The notes under the pieces are model-generated. The model did no database searches and was not told the DNA's origin. It saw nothing but the letters and a program-made list of their open reading frames with translations. DNA of 64,000 bases from Ascidiaceihabitans sp034111945 (GTDB lineage Bacteria > Pseudomonadota > Alphaproteobacteria > Rhodobacterales > Rhodobacteraceae): the NCBI GenBank assembly GCA_047626725.1, contig JBLHSG010000004.1, positions 1 to 64,000 of the forward strand, written 5' to 3'. The position numbers and the translations under genes are program-made. Shown here in pieces: positions 17,162 through 25,728 of this stretch. Within the stretch, counting starts at the first letter, position 1. Each line of letters opens with the position of its first letter.

Positions 17162-17926
17162 TTATCGGATGGCTTTTATAACTTCGGTCACACGCTCAGC
17201 GTTTGATTTGGCCATCGTTCCATCGGCATTCCAGAATGAGTTTTCAAAACCGACCCGGACTTTACCACCTTTATTAAAGGCGTGCGTCAAACATTCTGTT
17301 TCACGTTGCCCAAACGCGCAAACTGCCCAATCCGCATCAGGGCACGTTTCTGTCACCCATTCTAGAAACGGGTCCAAATCCTCGGGCGCGCTTTGTTGAT
17401 CTGCGCTGTATCGCCCCAATACAAACAACAGTTGAAGCGCGTTAACGCCAAAATTCCCGGCATCCAACAAGCGCGACATCATGTTCAAATCTGGCGCACC
17501 GTACAGGATATGTTGCACCGCGATATCCGATTGGACGCAGTCAGCGTAGAATGCTGTGGCGGTCTGCGTGTCCCCATCAGCCAACATTTCACCCAAGGAA
17601 ATTGACACAGATTGCGGTTTTGTTTGCACAACAATCGCACGCTGTTGGACGGCGGTATACTGACCGACGGCTTCTGTCGTGATCTGAACCAGCATATCGG
17701 GAACGGCGGATTTGAGCGCGCCCAGCGCCGCTAGATATTGATCAGCATCCAGAATGTGACGGCCATCTGCATCGCGCAAATGCAAATGCAAACCATCCGC
17801 ACCTGCGGCCTGACATTCAACAGCGGTTGCCACGATTTCATCCAACGTCAGGGGTAACGCCGGGTGATCGACCTTTGATTTACGCGCACCATTTGGCGCA
17901 ACCATCACCCTAGAAAGCGGCGTCAC
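17162..17926 (-). CDS. BKACE-family (DUF849) beta-keto acid cleavage enzyme
   Basis: This 254-residue TIM-barrel enzyme starts at a GTG that overlaps the aminotransferase stop (GTGA). It has the family opening VMVAPNGARKSKVDHPALPL, the zinc-binding HLHLRD with His47 and His49, and the third ligand Glu228 in VGFENS. BKACE enzymes condense a beta-keto acid with acetyl-CoA and release acetoacetate plus a new acyl-CoA; the best-known member is 3-keto-5-aminohexanoate cleavage enzyme. The substrate cannot be read from sequence. Tight coupling with a class III aminotransferase suggests that the keto acid is made by transamination of an omega- or beta-amino acid. It is at the short end of the family (about 250-310). 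Confidence 0.85.
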   Translation of the reverse strand: MTPLSRVMVAPNGARKSKVDHPALPLTLDEIVATAVECQAAGADGLHLHLRDADGRHILDADQYLAALGALKSAVPDMLVQITTEAVGQYTAVQQRAIVVQTKPQSVSISLGEMLADGDTQTATAFYADCVQSDIAVQHILYGAPDLNMMSRLLDAGNFGVNALQLLFVLGRYSADQQSAPEDLDPFLEWVTETCPDADWAVCAFGQRETECLTHAFNKGGKVRVGFENSFWNADGTMAKSNAERVTEVIKAIR

Positions 17927-19242
17927 AAGACCCGCGCGATCGCGATTTCGAGCTTGGTCACGATCTCGTCGATATGTGTGTCTTGCAGGATAAACGGCGG
18001 GGCCAACAGGATGTGATCACCGGATTTTCCATCGACTGTGCCACCCATCGGATAGCAGGCTAGCCCCGCCTCGAATGCTTCTTTCTTGATCGATTTGTGG
18101 ATGGCGCGTGACGGATCAAAGGGGCGTTTGGTGTCGCGATCCTCGACAATCTCGATCCCGCGAAACAGGCCGCGCCCACGAATATCGCCAATGTTTGGGT
18201 GCTGACCAAAGGCCTGTTGCAACGCGTCTTGCAGTTTGTCGCCCATAATTGCCGACTGCTCAACCAGCCCGCCATCTGTCAGCTTTGTCAAAACAGCCAA
18301 GGCCGCCGCGCAGGCCGTTGGGTGACCGACATAGGTGTGACCGTGCTGGAAAAAACCGCTGCCGTTTTCGATTGCGTCGTAGATTTTACCAGAGCACAGC
18401 ATCGCGCCGATAGGTTGATAACCAGCGCCTAAACCTTTGGCGACGGCAACAATATCAGGGCTAATGTTGTCGTGTTCGCTGGCGAATAATTTGCCTGTGC
18501 GCCCCATGCCGCACATGACCTCGTCCAGAATCAAAAGCACGCCGTATTGGTCGCAAATTTCACGGATACGTTTGAAATATCCTTGCACGGCTGGCACCGC
18601 ACCCGCCGTTGCGCCCACGACCGGCTCCGCGACAAAGGCGAACACAGTGTCCGCGCCAAGACGCAAAATTTCGGCTTCTAATTCATTGGCCACGCGCAGT
18701 CCGTAGGCGTCTGTGGTTTCTTCGATCCGTTTGCCGCGATATTCAAAACAGGGCGAAATATGCGTTGTTTCAACCATCAAAGGCGCAAACGGCGCACGAC
18801 GCCATTCATTGCCGCCCGTCGCCAAAGCACCCAATGTATTGCCATGATAGCTTTGCTTGCGTGCAATTACATGACGGCGCTGTGGTTGATCAATTTCGAC
18901 AAAATATTGACGCGCCAGCTTGAGTGCCGCTTCCATTGCTTCGGACCCACCAGACACCAAATAGACGCGATCAATGCCGTCCGGGGCGTGGGAAATCAGC
19001 TTATCTGACAACTGTTCTGCGGGGTCCGACGTGAAAAAACTGGTGTGCGCATAGGCGATGTTATCCAGCTGGGATTTGATCGCATTGATCACATCCGCAT
19101 CCCCATGACCAAGGCACGACACCGCCGCCCCACCTGATCCGTCAAAGTACTGTTTTCCTGCCTGATCGTACAAATATACACCTTCGCCGCGCGCAACTGT
19201 CGGAAGCGCAGACTTCGTATGCCTTGGGAAAACATGTGACAC
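17923..19242 (-). CDS. Class III PLP-dependent aminotransferase
   Basis: This 439-residue protein starts at a GTG at 19242 with AGGA about eight bases upstream. A longer frame reaches 19329 but would cover the divergent promoter. Landmarks are SGGSEAMEAALKLARQY (phosphate-binding region), SYHGNTLGA, the Asp of LILDEVMCGMGRTG that contacts the pyridine nitrogen, and the Schiff-base Lys269 in AVAKGLGAGYQPIGAM. These place it in the omega-amino acid:pyruvate / beta-alanine group. It moves the amino group from a primary amine or omega-amino acid, probably to pyruvate. It forms an operon with the BKACE gene and is divergent from an RpiR regulator and a TAXI-TRAP transporter, so all probably serve one imported amino compound. 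Confidence 0.88.
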   Translation of the reverse strand: MSHVFPRHTKSALPTVARGEGVYLYDQAGKQYFDGSGGAAVSCLGHGDADVINAIKSQLDNIAYAHTSFFTSDPAEQLSDKLISHAPDGIDRVYLVSGGSEAMEAALKLARQYFVEIDQPQRRHVIARKQSYHGNTLGALATGGNEWRRAPFAPLMVETTHISPCFEYRGKRIEETTDAYGLRVANELEAEILRLGADTVFAFVAEPVVGATAGAVPAVQGYFKRIREICDQYGVLLILDEVMCGMGRTGKLFASEHDNISPDIVAVAKGLGAGYQPIGAMLCSGKIYDAIENGSGFFQHGHTYVGHPTACAAALAVLTKLTDGGLVEQSAIMGDKLQDALQQAFGQHPNIGDIRGRGLFRGIEIVEDRDTKRPFDPSRAIHKSIKKEAFEAGLACYPMGGTVDGKSGDHILLAPPFILQDTHIDEIVTKLEIAIARVL

Positions 19243-19360
19243 GGTGACGGTCCTTTTGATGGGTGGATTTTTGCGAATGAAACATATGAATCTATCGTTG
19301 ACAAGATGTGAAACAACTGAAACATACACTCTAAGCGTGATTTCGGGGGGAAATCAAAAC
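19243..19360. promoter_or_regulatory. Divergent promoter with TGAAACA repeats
   Basis: This 118-base intergenic region separates the aminotransferase from the RpiR gene. TGAAACA occurs three times on the plus strand, at 19278, 19309 and 19318. The outer two extend to TGAAACATA and start exactly 40 bases apart. A TTGACA (19298-19303) lies 17 bases before AACATA (19321-19326), giving a possible rightward promoter inside the repeats. The arrangement suggests an operator for the adjacent RpiR regulator. Confidence 0.5.
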
Positions 19361-20224
19361 TTGCAACTGTCGTTCGAACAGCAACTGTCTGGCAAATACG
19401 CCTCGCTCAGCACCAAGCTGAAAGAGGCGGCGGATTTTGTTGTGTCCAACCCCATTGATGTTGCGACGCGCAGTCTGCGCACGGTGTCCAAGGATGCGAA
19501 ACTTTCGCCTGCGACGTTCTCCAGAATGTCCACGGCCCTTGGCTATGACAGCTACGAAGACTTGCGCGACGTGCTGCGATTGGCAATGGAACATCGGGGC
19601 AACACGTTTTCGCACCGCGTCGAAGCGCTTCAGCAGCGCCATGATGATGGCGATCAGGGGTTCCTGAACCAACACGTTCTAGACTGTTCCAACAACGTTC
19701 AAAAACTGGGCGCGGCGATTGACGAGCCGACGCTAGAGACCTGCGTTGAACGCTTGCACAAAGCACGGCGGGTGCTGGTTATTGGCGCGTTGGGATCGAC
19801 TGGCATCGCCGAATATTTAACGTACATGGCCAGTTTCATCACCGACAAATGGTCAATGGCCAGTCGGATGGGGGCGTCGCTGGCCAGTGGTTTGGTCGGA
19901 ATGTCGGACCGCGATGTGTTGATCGTGATGACAAAACCACCGTTTGCCAGCAACGCGATCAATGCCGCCCGCGAGGCGTATGACGCAGGTGCGTTTGTAA
20001 TTGTGATCACCGACACGCACACGTGTCCCGCGTTGGTCTATGCATCGGCGCATTTTATTACGCCGACCCAAAGCCAGCATTTCTTTTCATCATATGCCTC
20101 GACTCTCGTATTATGCGAGATCATGATCGGCATGGTTGCAGGTCGCGCAGGGCCGCCCGCCCGCGCACGCATAACCGAAGTCGAATTAAGAAACCGTCGC
20201 CTCAGCGAAATTTGGGACGACTAA
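19361..20224 (+). CDS. RpiR/MurR-family transcriptional regulator
   Basis: This regulator has 287 residues from a TTG at 19361 that follows a G-rich Shine-Dalgarno (19345-19350). ATG starts at 19277 and 19286 are possible alternatives, but they fall inside the candidate promoter. The N-terminus is the HTH_6 domain (about 10-80, RSLRTVSKDAKLSPATFSRM). The C-terminus is a SIS sugar/ligand-binding domain (about 105-245, VLVIGALGSTGIAEYLTYMA). RpiR proteins respond to phosphosugars or related catabolites. Here the regulated genes are probably the aminotransferase-BKACE pair and the TAXI-TRAP transporter that follows 34 bases later. Confidence 0.82.
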   Translation: MQLSFEQQLSGKYASLSTKLKEAADFVVSNPIDVATRSLRTVSKDAKLSPATFSRMSTALGYDSYEDLRDVLRLAMEHRGNTFSHRVEALQQRHDDGDQGFLNQHVLDCSNNVQKLGAAIDEPTLETCVERLHKARRVLVIGALGSTGIAEYLTYMASFITDKWSMASRMGASLASGLVGMSDRDVLIVMTKPPFASNAINAAREAYDAGAFVIVITDTHTCPALVYASAHFITPTQSQHFFSSYASTLVLCEIMIGMVAGRAGPPARARITEVELRNRRLSEIWDD

Positions 20225-20258
20225 CAACACCAAGAACATCAACTTAGGGAGACTACTG

Positions 20259-21227
20259 ATGTCCAAACAACTGAAACTGTCATTTGCGGCTTTTGCTGTC
20301 GGAGCCATGATGGCACCAGCGGCGTTCGCAGAAGAATTTATCACCATCGGCACCGGTGGCGTGACTGGCGTTTATTACCCAACTGGCGGCGCGATCTGCC
20401 GTTTGGTTAACAAAGGCCGCAAGGAACATGGCATTCGCTGTTCCGTCGAATCTACAGGCGGTTCCGTCTACAACATCAACACCATCCGCGAGGGCGAGCT
20501 GGAATTTGGTGTGGCCCAATCCGATTGGCAGTACCACGCATACAACGGCACATCCAAATTCGAAGACGCAGGTGCGTTCGAAGGTTTGCGCGCCGTATTC
20601 TCAGTACACCCTGAGCCGTTCACAGTTGTGGCCCGTGCAGATGCCGGCATCACAAACTTTGACGACCTCAAAGGCAAACGCGTCAACATCGGCAACCCGG
20701 GGTCCGGCCAACGTGGCACAATGGAAGTTCTGCTGGAAGCAAAAGGCTGGACAACAGGCGACTTCGCCTTGGCAACAGAGCTGAAAGCCGCAGAGCAATC
20801 CGCAGCCCTATGCGACAACCAAATCGATGCGATGGTCTATACAGTTGGCCACCCGTCCGGTTCGATCCAAGAAGCAACAACAGCCTGTGATTCCGTACTG
20901 GTTACAGTAAACGGCGCTGCGGTTGACGGCTTGATCAACGACAACGCGTTCTACCGTACAGCCAACATTCCAGGCGGCATGTACCGTGGCAACGACGCTG
21001 ACACAGCGACATTCGGTGTTGGCGCAACGTTCGTTACATCATCCGATGTATCTGACGAAGCGGTCTACATTGTTGTGAAATCCGTGATGGAAAACATCGA
21101 AGATTTCCGCAAGCTGCACCCTGCATTCGCCAACCTTGATCCAAAGGAAATGGCAACTGCTGGTTTGTCTGCTCCGTTGCACGCTGGCGCAATGAAGTAC
21201 TACAAAGAAGCAGGCCTGATCGACTAA
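20259..21227 (+). CDS. TRAP transporter solute receptor, TAXI family
   Basis: This 322-residue periplasmic binding protein has a signal peptide (residues 1-24, ending AFAEEF). The mature start, FITIGTGGVTGVYYPTGGAI, is the TAXI-family signature. Further family features include GGSVYNINTIREGELEFGVAQSDWQYHAY and the KGKRVNIGNPGSGQRGTMEV hinge region. TAXI receptors bind small carboxylates or amino acids such as glutamate and pass them to a fused membrane subunit. That subunit is encoded 134 bases downstream, after a strong hairpin that probably keeps receptor mRNA more abundant than permease mRNA. The ligand is unknown; the neighbouring aminotransferase and BKACE suggest an amino acid-like compound. 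Confidence 0.92.
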   Translation: MSKQLKLSFAAFAVGAMMAPAAFAEEFITIGTGGVTGVYYPTGGAICRLVNKGRKEHGIRCSVESTGGSVYNINTIREGELEFGVAQSDWQYHAYNGTSKFEDAGAFEGLRAVFSVHPEPFTVVARADAGITNFDDLKGKRVNIGNPGSGQRGTMEVLLEAKGWTTGDFALATELKAAEQSAALCDNQIDAMVYTVGHPSGSIQEATTACDSVLVTVNGAAVDGLINDNAFYRTANIPGGMYRGNDADTATFGVGATFVTSSDVSDEAVYIVVKSVMENIEDFRKLHPAFANLDPKEMATAGLSAPLHAGAMKYYKEAGLID

Positions 21228-21258
21228 ACTATAAAAAGTCGACTAGGCTACGAAAATC

Positions 21259-21281
21259 GGAGGGGCACATTCTGCCCCTCC
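21259..21281 (+). terminator. Intra-operon hairpin between receptor and permease
   Basis: A perfect nine-base stem, GGAGGGGCA with TGCCCCTCC, closes a five-base loop 31 bases after the receptor stop. No T-run follows. It is a likely attenuator or 3' RNA-stability element that sets a high receptor-to-permease ratio, a common arrangement in binding-protein operons. Confidence 0.6.
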
Positions 21282-21361
21282 ACCACAATTTCTACGACGA
21301 TATCCAGCACGACCCAGAATTATAAATGCAGTCAAAACTGCACCTCAGGGGGACATAAGAC

Positions 21362-23968
21362 ATGGTTGAAAAATCATCCGAAAACCGCGCACTTAGCGAA
21401 GCAGAGCTACAGGATCTTGTAGCATCTTCTGACGCAGGCGCGCGTGATCCAGCCGGCGCAGTGGGTACTTTGCTTGCTGTTGTTGCGGTTGTTTGGTCGC
21501 TATTTCAGGTGGTGCTTGCATCACCACTTGCCAACTACGTGTTCCCCGGCGATGTGATTAACAATTCGCGGCAAATCCACTTGGCCTTTGCTGTGTTCCT
21601 CGCGTTTATGGCTTACCCGGCGTTCAAATCCAGCCCCCGCGCGTACATTCCAATCGCGGATTGGTTGCTTGGTTTGGTCGGTGCATTTATCGCGATGTAC
21701 GGATTTTTCTTTTATCAAAAGATTGTCGATGCCGGTGGCCTAGCCGACAACATGGACAAATGGTTTGCGCTTGCTGGCCTGCTGATCCTGTTCGAAGGCG
21801 CACGCCGCGCCCTGGGCCCAGCCATGGCGATCATCGCGACGATCTTCCTTGGCTACGTGTTCTTTGGATCGTCCGAATTGATCCCCGATGTCATCCGCTG
21901 GAAAGGCGCATCGCTGAAAAAAGCAATGAGCCACATGTGGATCACATCCGAAGGCGTGTTTGGCATTGCCCTTGGGGTATCCGCGAAATTCGTGTTCCTG
22001 TTCGTGCTGTTCGGGGCGTTGCTGGATAAAGCAGGCGCAGGCAATTATTTCATCAAAATGGCGTTTGGCGCACTGGGTCACCTTAAGGGTGGACCGGCCA
22101 AAGCTGCTGTTGTTGGTTCCGCGGCGACAGGCCTGATTTCAGGATCATCCATCGCCAACGTTGTGACCACCGGTACATTTACGATCCCATTGATGAAACG
22201 CGTTGGGTTTAGTTCTGAAAAGGCCGGCGCGGTCGAAGTTGCATCGTCAGTCAACGGTCAAATCATGCCACCTGTTATGGGCGCTGCGGCGTTTTTGATG
22301 GTCGAATATGTCGGTATTTCCTACGTCGAAGTCATCACACACGCCTTCCTTCCAGCCACGATTTCATACATCGCGTTGGTCTACATCGTTCACCTCGAAG
22401 CGGTGAAAAACAACATGCCTGTCTTGGGCAACCGCGTTGTGTCGATGGGCAAAACCATTGGCGGCATGATGGCGTTCTTTGTCGGGTTCGCAGCGCTTTG
22501 CTACGGCGTGCAGTATCCGGTTGGTTGGGTTGTTGCAGCCGCAGGCAGCGCATCTGGTATCGTGATGTCAGTCTTGATTTTCGCAGGCTACGCGGGTCTG
22601 TTGTACCTTGCCTCTAGCGTGCCAGATCTGGAACCTGACGATCCGAACGCAGAAGAAGTCGAACTGCCAGTTGTTGGCGAAATCTACAAATCCGGTTTGT
22701 ATTTCCTGATGCCAATCGTCGTGTTGGTCTATTTCCTCATGATCGAACAAAAATCACCTGGTTTGTCCGCGTTCTGGGCCACCATGTTGCTGTTCGTGAT
22801 CCTGCTAACACAACGTCCGCTCAAGGCGATCTTTCGCGGTCAGAACGACATGGTAAATTCCTTTAAACAAGGTGTTGGCGATTTGACCCAAGGTCTGATC
22901 GACGGCGCGCGCAACATGATCGGCATTGGCCTTGCGACTGCGACGGCTGGTGTGATCGTTGGCACAGTGACGTTGACCGGTGTTGGTCAGGTCATGGCCG
23001 ATCTGGTCGAATTCCTGTCAGGCGGTAACTTGATCCTGATGCTGGTTTTGGTCGGGCTGTTGTCCTTGATCCTTGGCATGGGCCTGCCGACCACCGCGAA
23101 CTACATCGTTGTGTCGTCTTTGATGGCTGGCGTCGTTGTCGAACTTGGCGCGCAATCGGGTCTGATTGTGCCTTTGATCGCAGTCCACTTGTTCGTGTTT
23201 TACTTTGGGATCATGGCGGATGTGACACCGCCTGTTGGCCTCGCGAGCTTTGCCGCCGCAGCCGTATCCGGTGGCGATGCGATCAAGACCGGCTTCGTCG
23301 CGTTCTTCTATTCCTTGCGCACCGTCGCGCTGCCATTTGTGTTCATCTTCAACACCGATTTGCTGCTCATAAATGTGACTTGGGTTCAGGGCATACTGGT
23401 GTTCATAACCGCTTCGATAGCGATCCTCGTGTTCACCGCAGGCACGATGGGCTGGTTCCTCACAAAAAGCCGCATTTACGAAAGCATCGCCTTGGTGATG
23501 GTGGCCTTTGTACTGTTCCGCCCCGATTTCGTAATGGACCGCATCCAACCGCCGTTCACACAAGTCGAACCAGCCAATTTCACCCAGGCATTGGGCAATG
23601 CGTCAGAAGGGGATGACATCCGCTTGGTTGTCTCTGGACCAGATTTTGACACTGGCGAAAACAAAGAAACCACGCTGGTCTTGTCCGTTGGCGCAGGCAC
23701 CGCTGAGGAACGTTTGGCAGCGTCTGGCTTGATCTTGATCGAAGAAGACGGCGTCGTGAAAATGGACGAACCATCCTTCAGCTCACCTTTTGCAGGCAGC
23801 CTTGGCAGCTTTGATTTTTACCTAGACGAACCGGTGAAAATCGCTTCAGTCAAAGCACCAGCAGATCAAATGGCAAAAGAGCTCGTCTTTATTCCGGCGC
23901 TGATCTTCTTGCTGTTCATCGCCTTTTTGCAACGCGCCCGCATGTCACGGACAGGAGTTCCAGCATGA
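21362..23968 (+). CDS. TRAP transporter fused permease (DctQM), TAXI type
   Basis: This is an 868-residue integral membrane protein. The first about 190 residues hold the DctQ-like four-helix part. The rest is the DctM-like part with its conserved loops: GSAATGLISGSSIANVVTTG (about 255-275) and GMGLPTTANYIVVSSLMAG (about 575-595). After the last DctM helices (PPVGLASFAAAAVSGG) there is a long C-terminal extension containing a soluble acidic domain of about 110 residues (about 725-840) and a final helix. It drives Na+-dependent uptake of the TAXI-receptor ligand. It overlaps the uspA-like gene by four bases (ATGA). Confidence 0.92.
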   Translation: MVEKSSENRALSEAELQDLVASSDAGARDPAGAVGTLLAVVAVVWSLFQVVLASPLANYVFPGDVINNSRQIHLAFAVFLAFMAYPAFKSSPRAYIPIADWLLGLVGAFIAMYGFFFYQKIVDAGGLADNMDKWFALAGLLILFEGARRALGPAMAIIATIFLGYVFFGSSELIPDVIRWKGASLKKAMSHMWITSEGVFGIALGVSAKFVFLFVLFGALLDKAGAGNYFIKMAFGALGHLKGGPAKAAVVGSAATGLISGSSIANVVTTGTFTIPLMKRVGFSSEKAGAVEVASSVNGQIMPPVMGAAAFLMVEYVGISYVEVITHAFLPATISYIALVYIVHLEAVKNNMPVLGNRVVSMGKTIGGMMAFFVGFAALCYGVQYPVGWVVAAAGSASGIVMSVLIFAGYAGLLYLASSVPDLEPDDPNAEEVELPVVGEIYKSGLYFLMPIVVLVYFLMIEQKSPGLSAFWATMLLFVILLTQRPLKAIFRGQNDMVNSFKQGVGDLTQGLIDGARNMIGIGLATATAGVIVGTVTLTGVGQVMADLVEFLSGGNLILMLVLVGLLSLILGMGLPTTANYIVVSSLMAGVVVELGAQSGLIVPLIAVHLFVFYFGIMADVTPPVGLASFAAAAVSGGDAIKTGFVAFFYSLRTVALPFVFIFNTDLLLINVTWVQGILVFITASIAILVFTAGTMGWFLTKSRIYESIALVMVAFVLFRPDFVMDRIQPPFTQVEPANFTQALGNASEGDDIRLVVSGPDFDTGENKETTLVLSVGAGTAEERLAASGLILIEEDGVVKMDEPSFSSPFAGSLGSFDFYLDEPVKIASVKAPADQMAKELVFIPALIFLLFIAFLQRARMSRTGVPA

Positions 23969-24396
23969 CCAATTCAGTTCTATGTGCAGTCGACGTCAGC
24001 GCCGGTGACGACGATATCAAAGTGATCCGCAAGGCCGCGCAATTGGCGGGGCTAGACGGCGCGCAGCTTGATGTGATCGGGGTTGTTCCAGACTTTGGAA
24101 TGAGCCAGGTCGGCGCGTTTTTTGACAGCGATCACCACGACAAAATGGTGGCCGAGGCCAAAGAACATCTAAACGCACTGGTCATCAAAGCGCTGGACGC
24201 CGCCCAAAACGACAAGGTTCGCCACGTGATCGCCACAGGTCGCGCATATGAAGAAGTCCTGAACCTTGCCAAGCAAACAGAAGCGTCCCTGATCGTCGTC
24301 GGGGCGCATAAAGCAGACATTTCCGACTACCTGCTTGGCCCCAACGCAGCGCGCATCGTACGCCACGCAACATGTTCAGTCCACGTGGTGCGCTAA
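23965..24396 (+). CDS. Universal stress protein family (UspA)
   Basis: This 143-residue single-domain protein starts with NSVLCAVDVSAGDDD and has the C-terminal ATP-binding-type pattern IVVGAHKADISDYLLGPNAA followed by IVRHATCSVHVVR. The canonical G-x2-G-x9-G-S/T motif is altered here (GAHKADISDYLLGPNAARI), so nucleotide binding is uncertain. It overlaps the TAXI permease by four bases. Usp genes often follow TRAP transporters, and the TeaD protein of an ectoine TRAP system regulates transport. A similar role here is inference. It converges with uxuA, with a four-base overlap. Confidence 0.85.
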   Translation: MTNSVLCAVDVSAGDDDIKVIRKAAQLAGLDGAQLDVIGVVPDFGMSQVGAFFDSDHHDKMVAEAKEHLNALVIKALDAAQNDKVRHVIATGRAYEEVLNLAKQTEASLIVVGAHKADISDYLLGPNAARIVRHATCSVHVVR

Positions 24397-25586
24397 CGCG
24401 CGGTGTGATCCGCGGTGGCCATAATTCCGCGCAGTTCAGCCAGCCCGCGCATCCGCCCAATCAGCGGATAGCCGGGCGTGCTGTGCCCGCCCAAATCGCT
24501 CAGTAATTCCTGACCATGATCCGGACGCATCGGGATCTGCCAATCGCTGCGACCCGCATCCTGACGACGACGCTGTTCAGCCATTAACGCCAGAACAGTG
24601 CCAACCATATCGGTGTCACCTTCTAGGTGTGCAGCCTCGTAAAAATTCGGGCGCTTCGGGTCATTGCTTTTGATCCGAGTAGTGTTGCGCAAATGCGCAA
24701 AGTGAATCCGTGACCCATGCGCACGCACAAATTCGGGCCCATCAAAATCGGGCGCAACGCCCAACGATCCCGTGCACAAAGTCGCCCCGTTGGCCGGAAC
24801 ATCGACCGCATTCAAAACTGCTGCATAATCTTGGGTGCTGGACATAACGCGCGGCAATCCAAGCAATGAAAACGGCGGATCATCCGGATGACAACACAGC
24901 CGCATTCCAAGGTCTTGAGCCACAGGGGCCACTTCGCCCAAAAAGTCGATCAAATGCGCCCTTAAACGGTCAGGCGTAATGTTGTCATACGTACCCAACA
25001 ACGCGCGCACGTCTTCGACGCTCCACCTGTCATTTGATCCTGGTAAACCGGCGGTAATATTTTGCTGAAGTGTCGTTTTTTCGGCATCAGACATCGCGTC
25101 GAACCGGCGGCGCGCGTCTTGTAAAACCTCAGTCGGAAAGTCATCACTCGCACCGTGTCGGTTCAAAATGTGCAGATCAAACACCGCAAAATCAACTAGA
25201 TCAAACAGCATTGCCGCACCGCCATGAGGTTGCGGCGCATGCAGTGTTGTGCGCGTCCAATCAAGGATCGGCATGAAATTGTAGCACACAGTTTTGATCC
25301 CGCGCCCAGCCAACGCGCGCAGGCTAGAAATGTAGGATTGAATGTGCGCTGACGCCTCCGGGCCTTGCGTTTTTATCGCCTCTGAAACTGGCAGACTTTC
25401 AACTACATCCCACTGGTATCCCGCCTGTGCCAAAACCGCCTGACGCTGCGCTATTTCACCATCATCCCAAACTTGACCAGGCGCAAAATCATGCAGTGCG
25501 GTGACGATGCCCTGCACCCCGACTTGATGTAAATCTGACAACCTGATCGGATCATCTGGGCCAAACCAACGCCAACATTGTTTCAT
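24393..25586 (-). CDS. uxuA: Mannonate dehydratase
   Basis: This 397-residue TIM-barrel enzyme opens with MKQCWRWFGPDDPIRLSDL, the typical UxuA start. It includes the metal-ligand region MRLCCHPDDPPFSLLGLPR (about 230) and FAHLRN near 298. It dehydrates D-mannonate to 2-keto-3-deoxy-D-gluconate in the D-glucuronate pathway. The gene is divergent from uxaC-uxuB, which supply its substrate, with 142 bases between the start codons. The downstream enzyme, KdgK, is encoded 3.5 kb away. Confidence 0.92.
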   Translation of the reverse strand: MKQCWRWFGPDDPIRLSDLHQVGVQGIVTALHDFAPGQVWDDGEIAQRQAVLAQAGYQWDVVESLPVSEAIKTQGPEASAHIQSYISSLRALAGRGIKTVCYNFMPILDWTRTTLHAPQPHGGAAMLFDLVDFAVFDLHILNRHGASDDFPTEVLQDARRRFDAMSDAEKTTLQQNITAGLPGSNDRWSVEDVRALLGTYDNITPDRLRAHLIDFLGEVAPVAQDLGMRLCCHPDDPPFSLLGLPRVMSSTQDYAAVLNAVDVPANGATLCTGSLGVAPDFDGPEFVRAHGSRIHFAHLRNTTRIKSNDPKRPNFYEAAHLEGDTDMVGTVLALMAEQRRRQDAGRSDWQIPMRPDHGQELLSDLGGHSTPGYPLIGRMRGLAELRGIMATADHTAR

Positions 25587-25728
25587 GGCAGAAATCCTTT
25601 GATCAGTCGTGTGCCGCGAAAGGTCGTTGGATCAATCCGGTGCATATTAGGCTCGTTTTCCATGCTTGATTGTGAGGGTTCACCACCCCAAGATGCAAGT
25701 CGCAAAACGCGCGAAAGGAGCACCCAAT
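25587..25728. promoter_or_regulatory. uxuA / uxaC divergent intergenic region
   Basis: These 142 bases must hold the promoters for both uronate units. Imperfect GATCA-containing sequences (TTGATCAG near 25598, TTGGATCAATCC near 25627) could be operator halves. An AAGGAG ribosome site precedes the uxaC ATG at 25729. I see no convincing named operator. Confidence 0.35.

Noticed and set aside
23018..23563. Minus-strand open frame of 181 codons opposite the TAXI permease
   Set aside because: Its His/Gln/Asp-rich composition is the expected antisense of hydrophobic membrane helices, and the permease reading is unambiguous.
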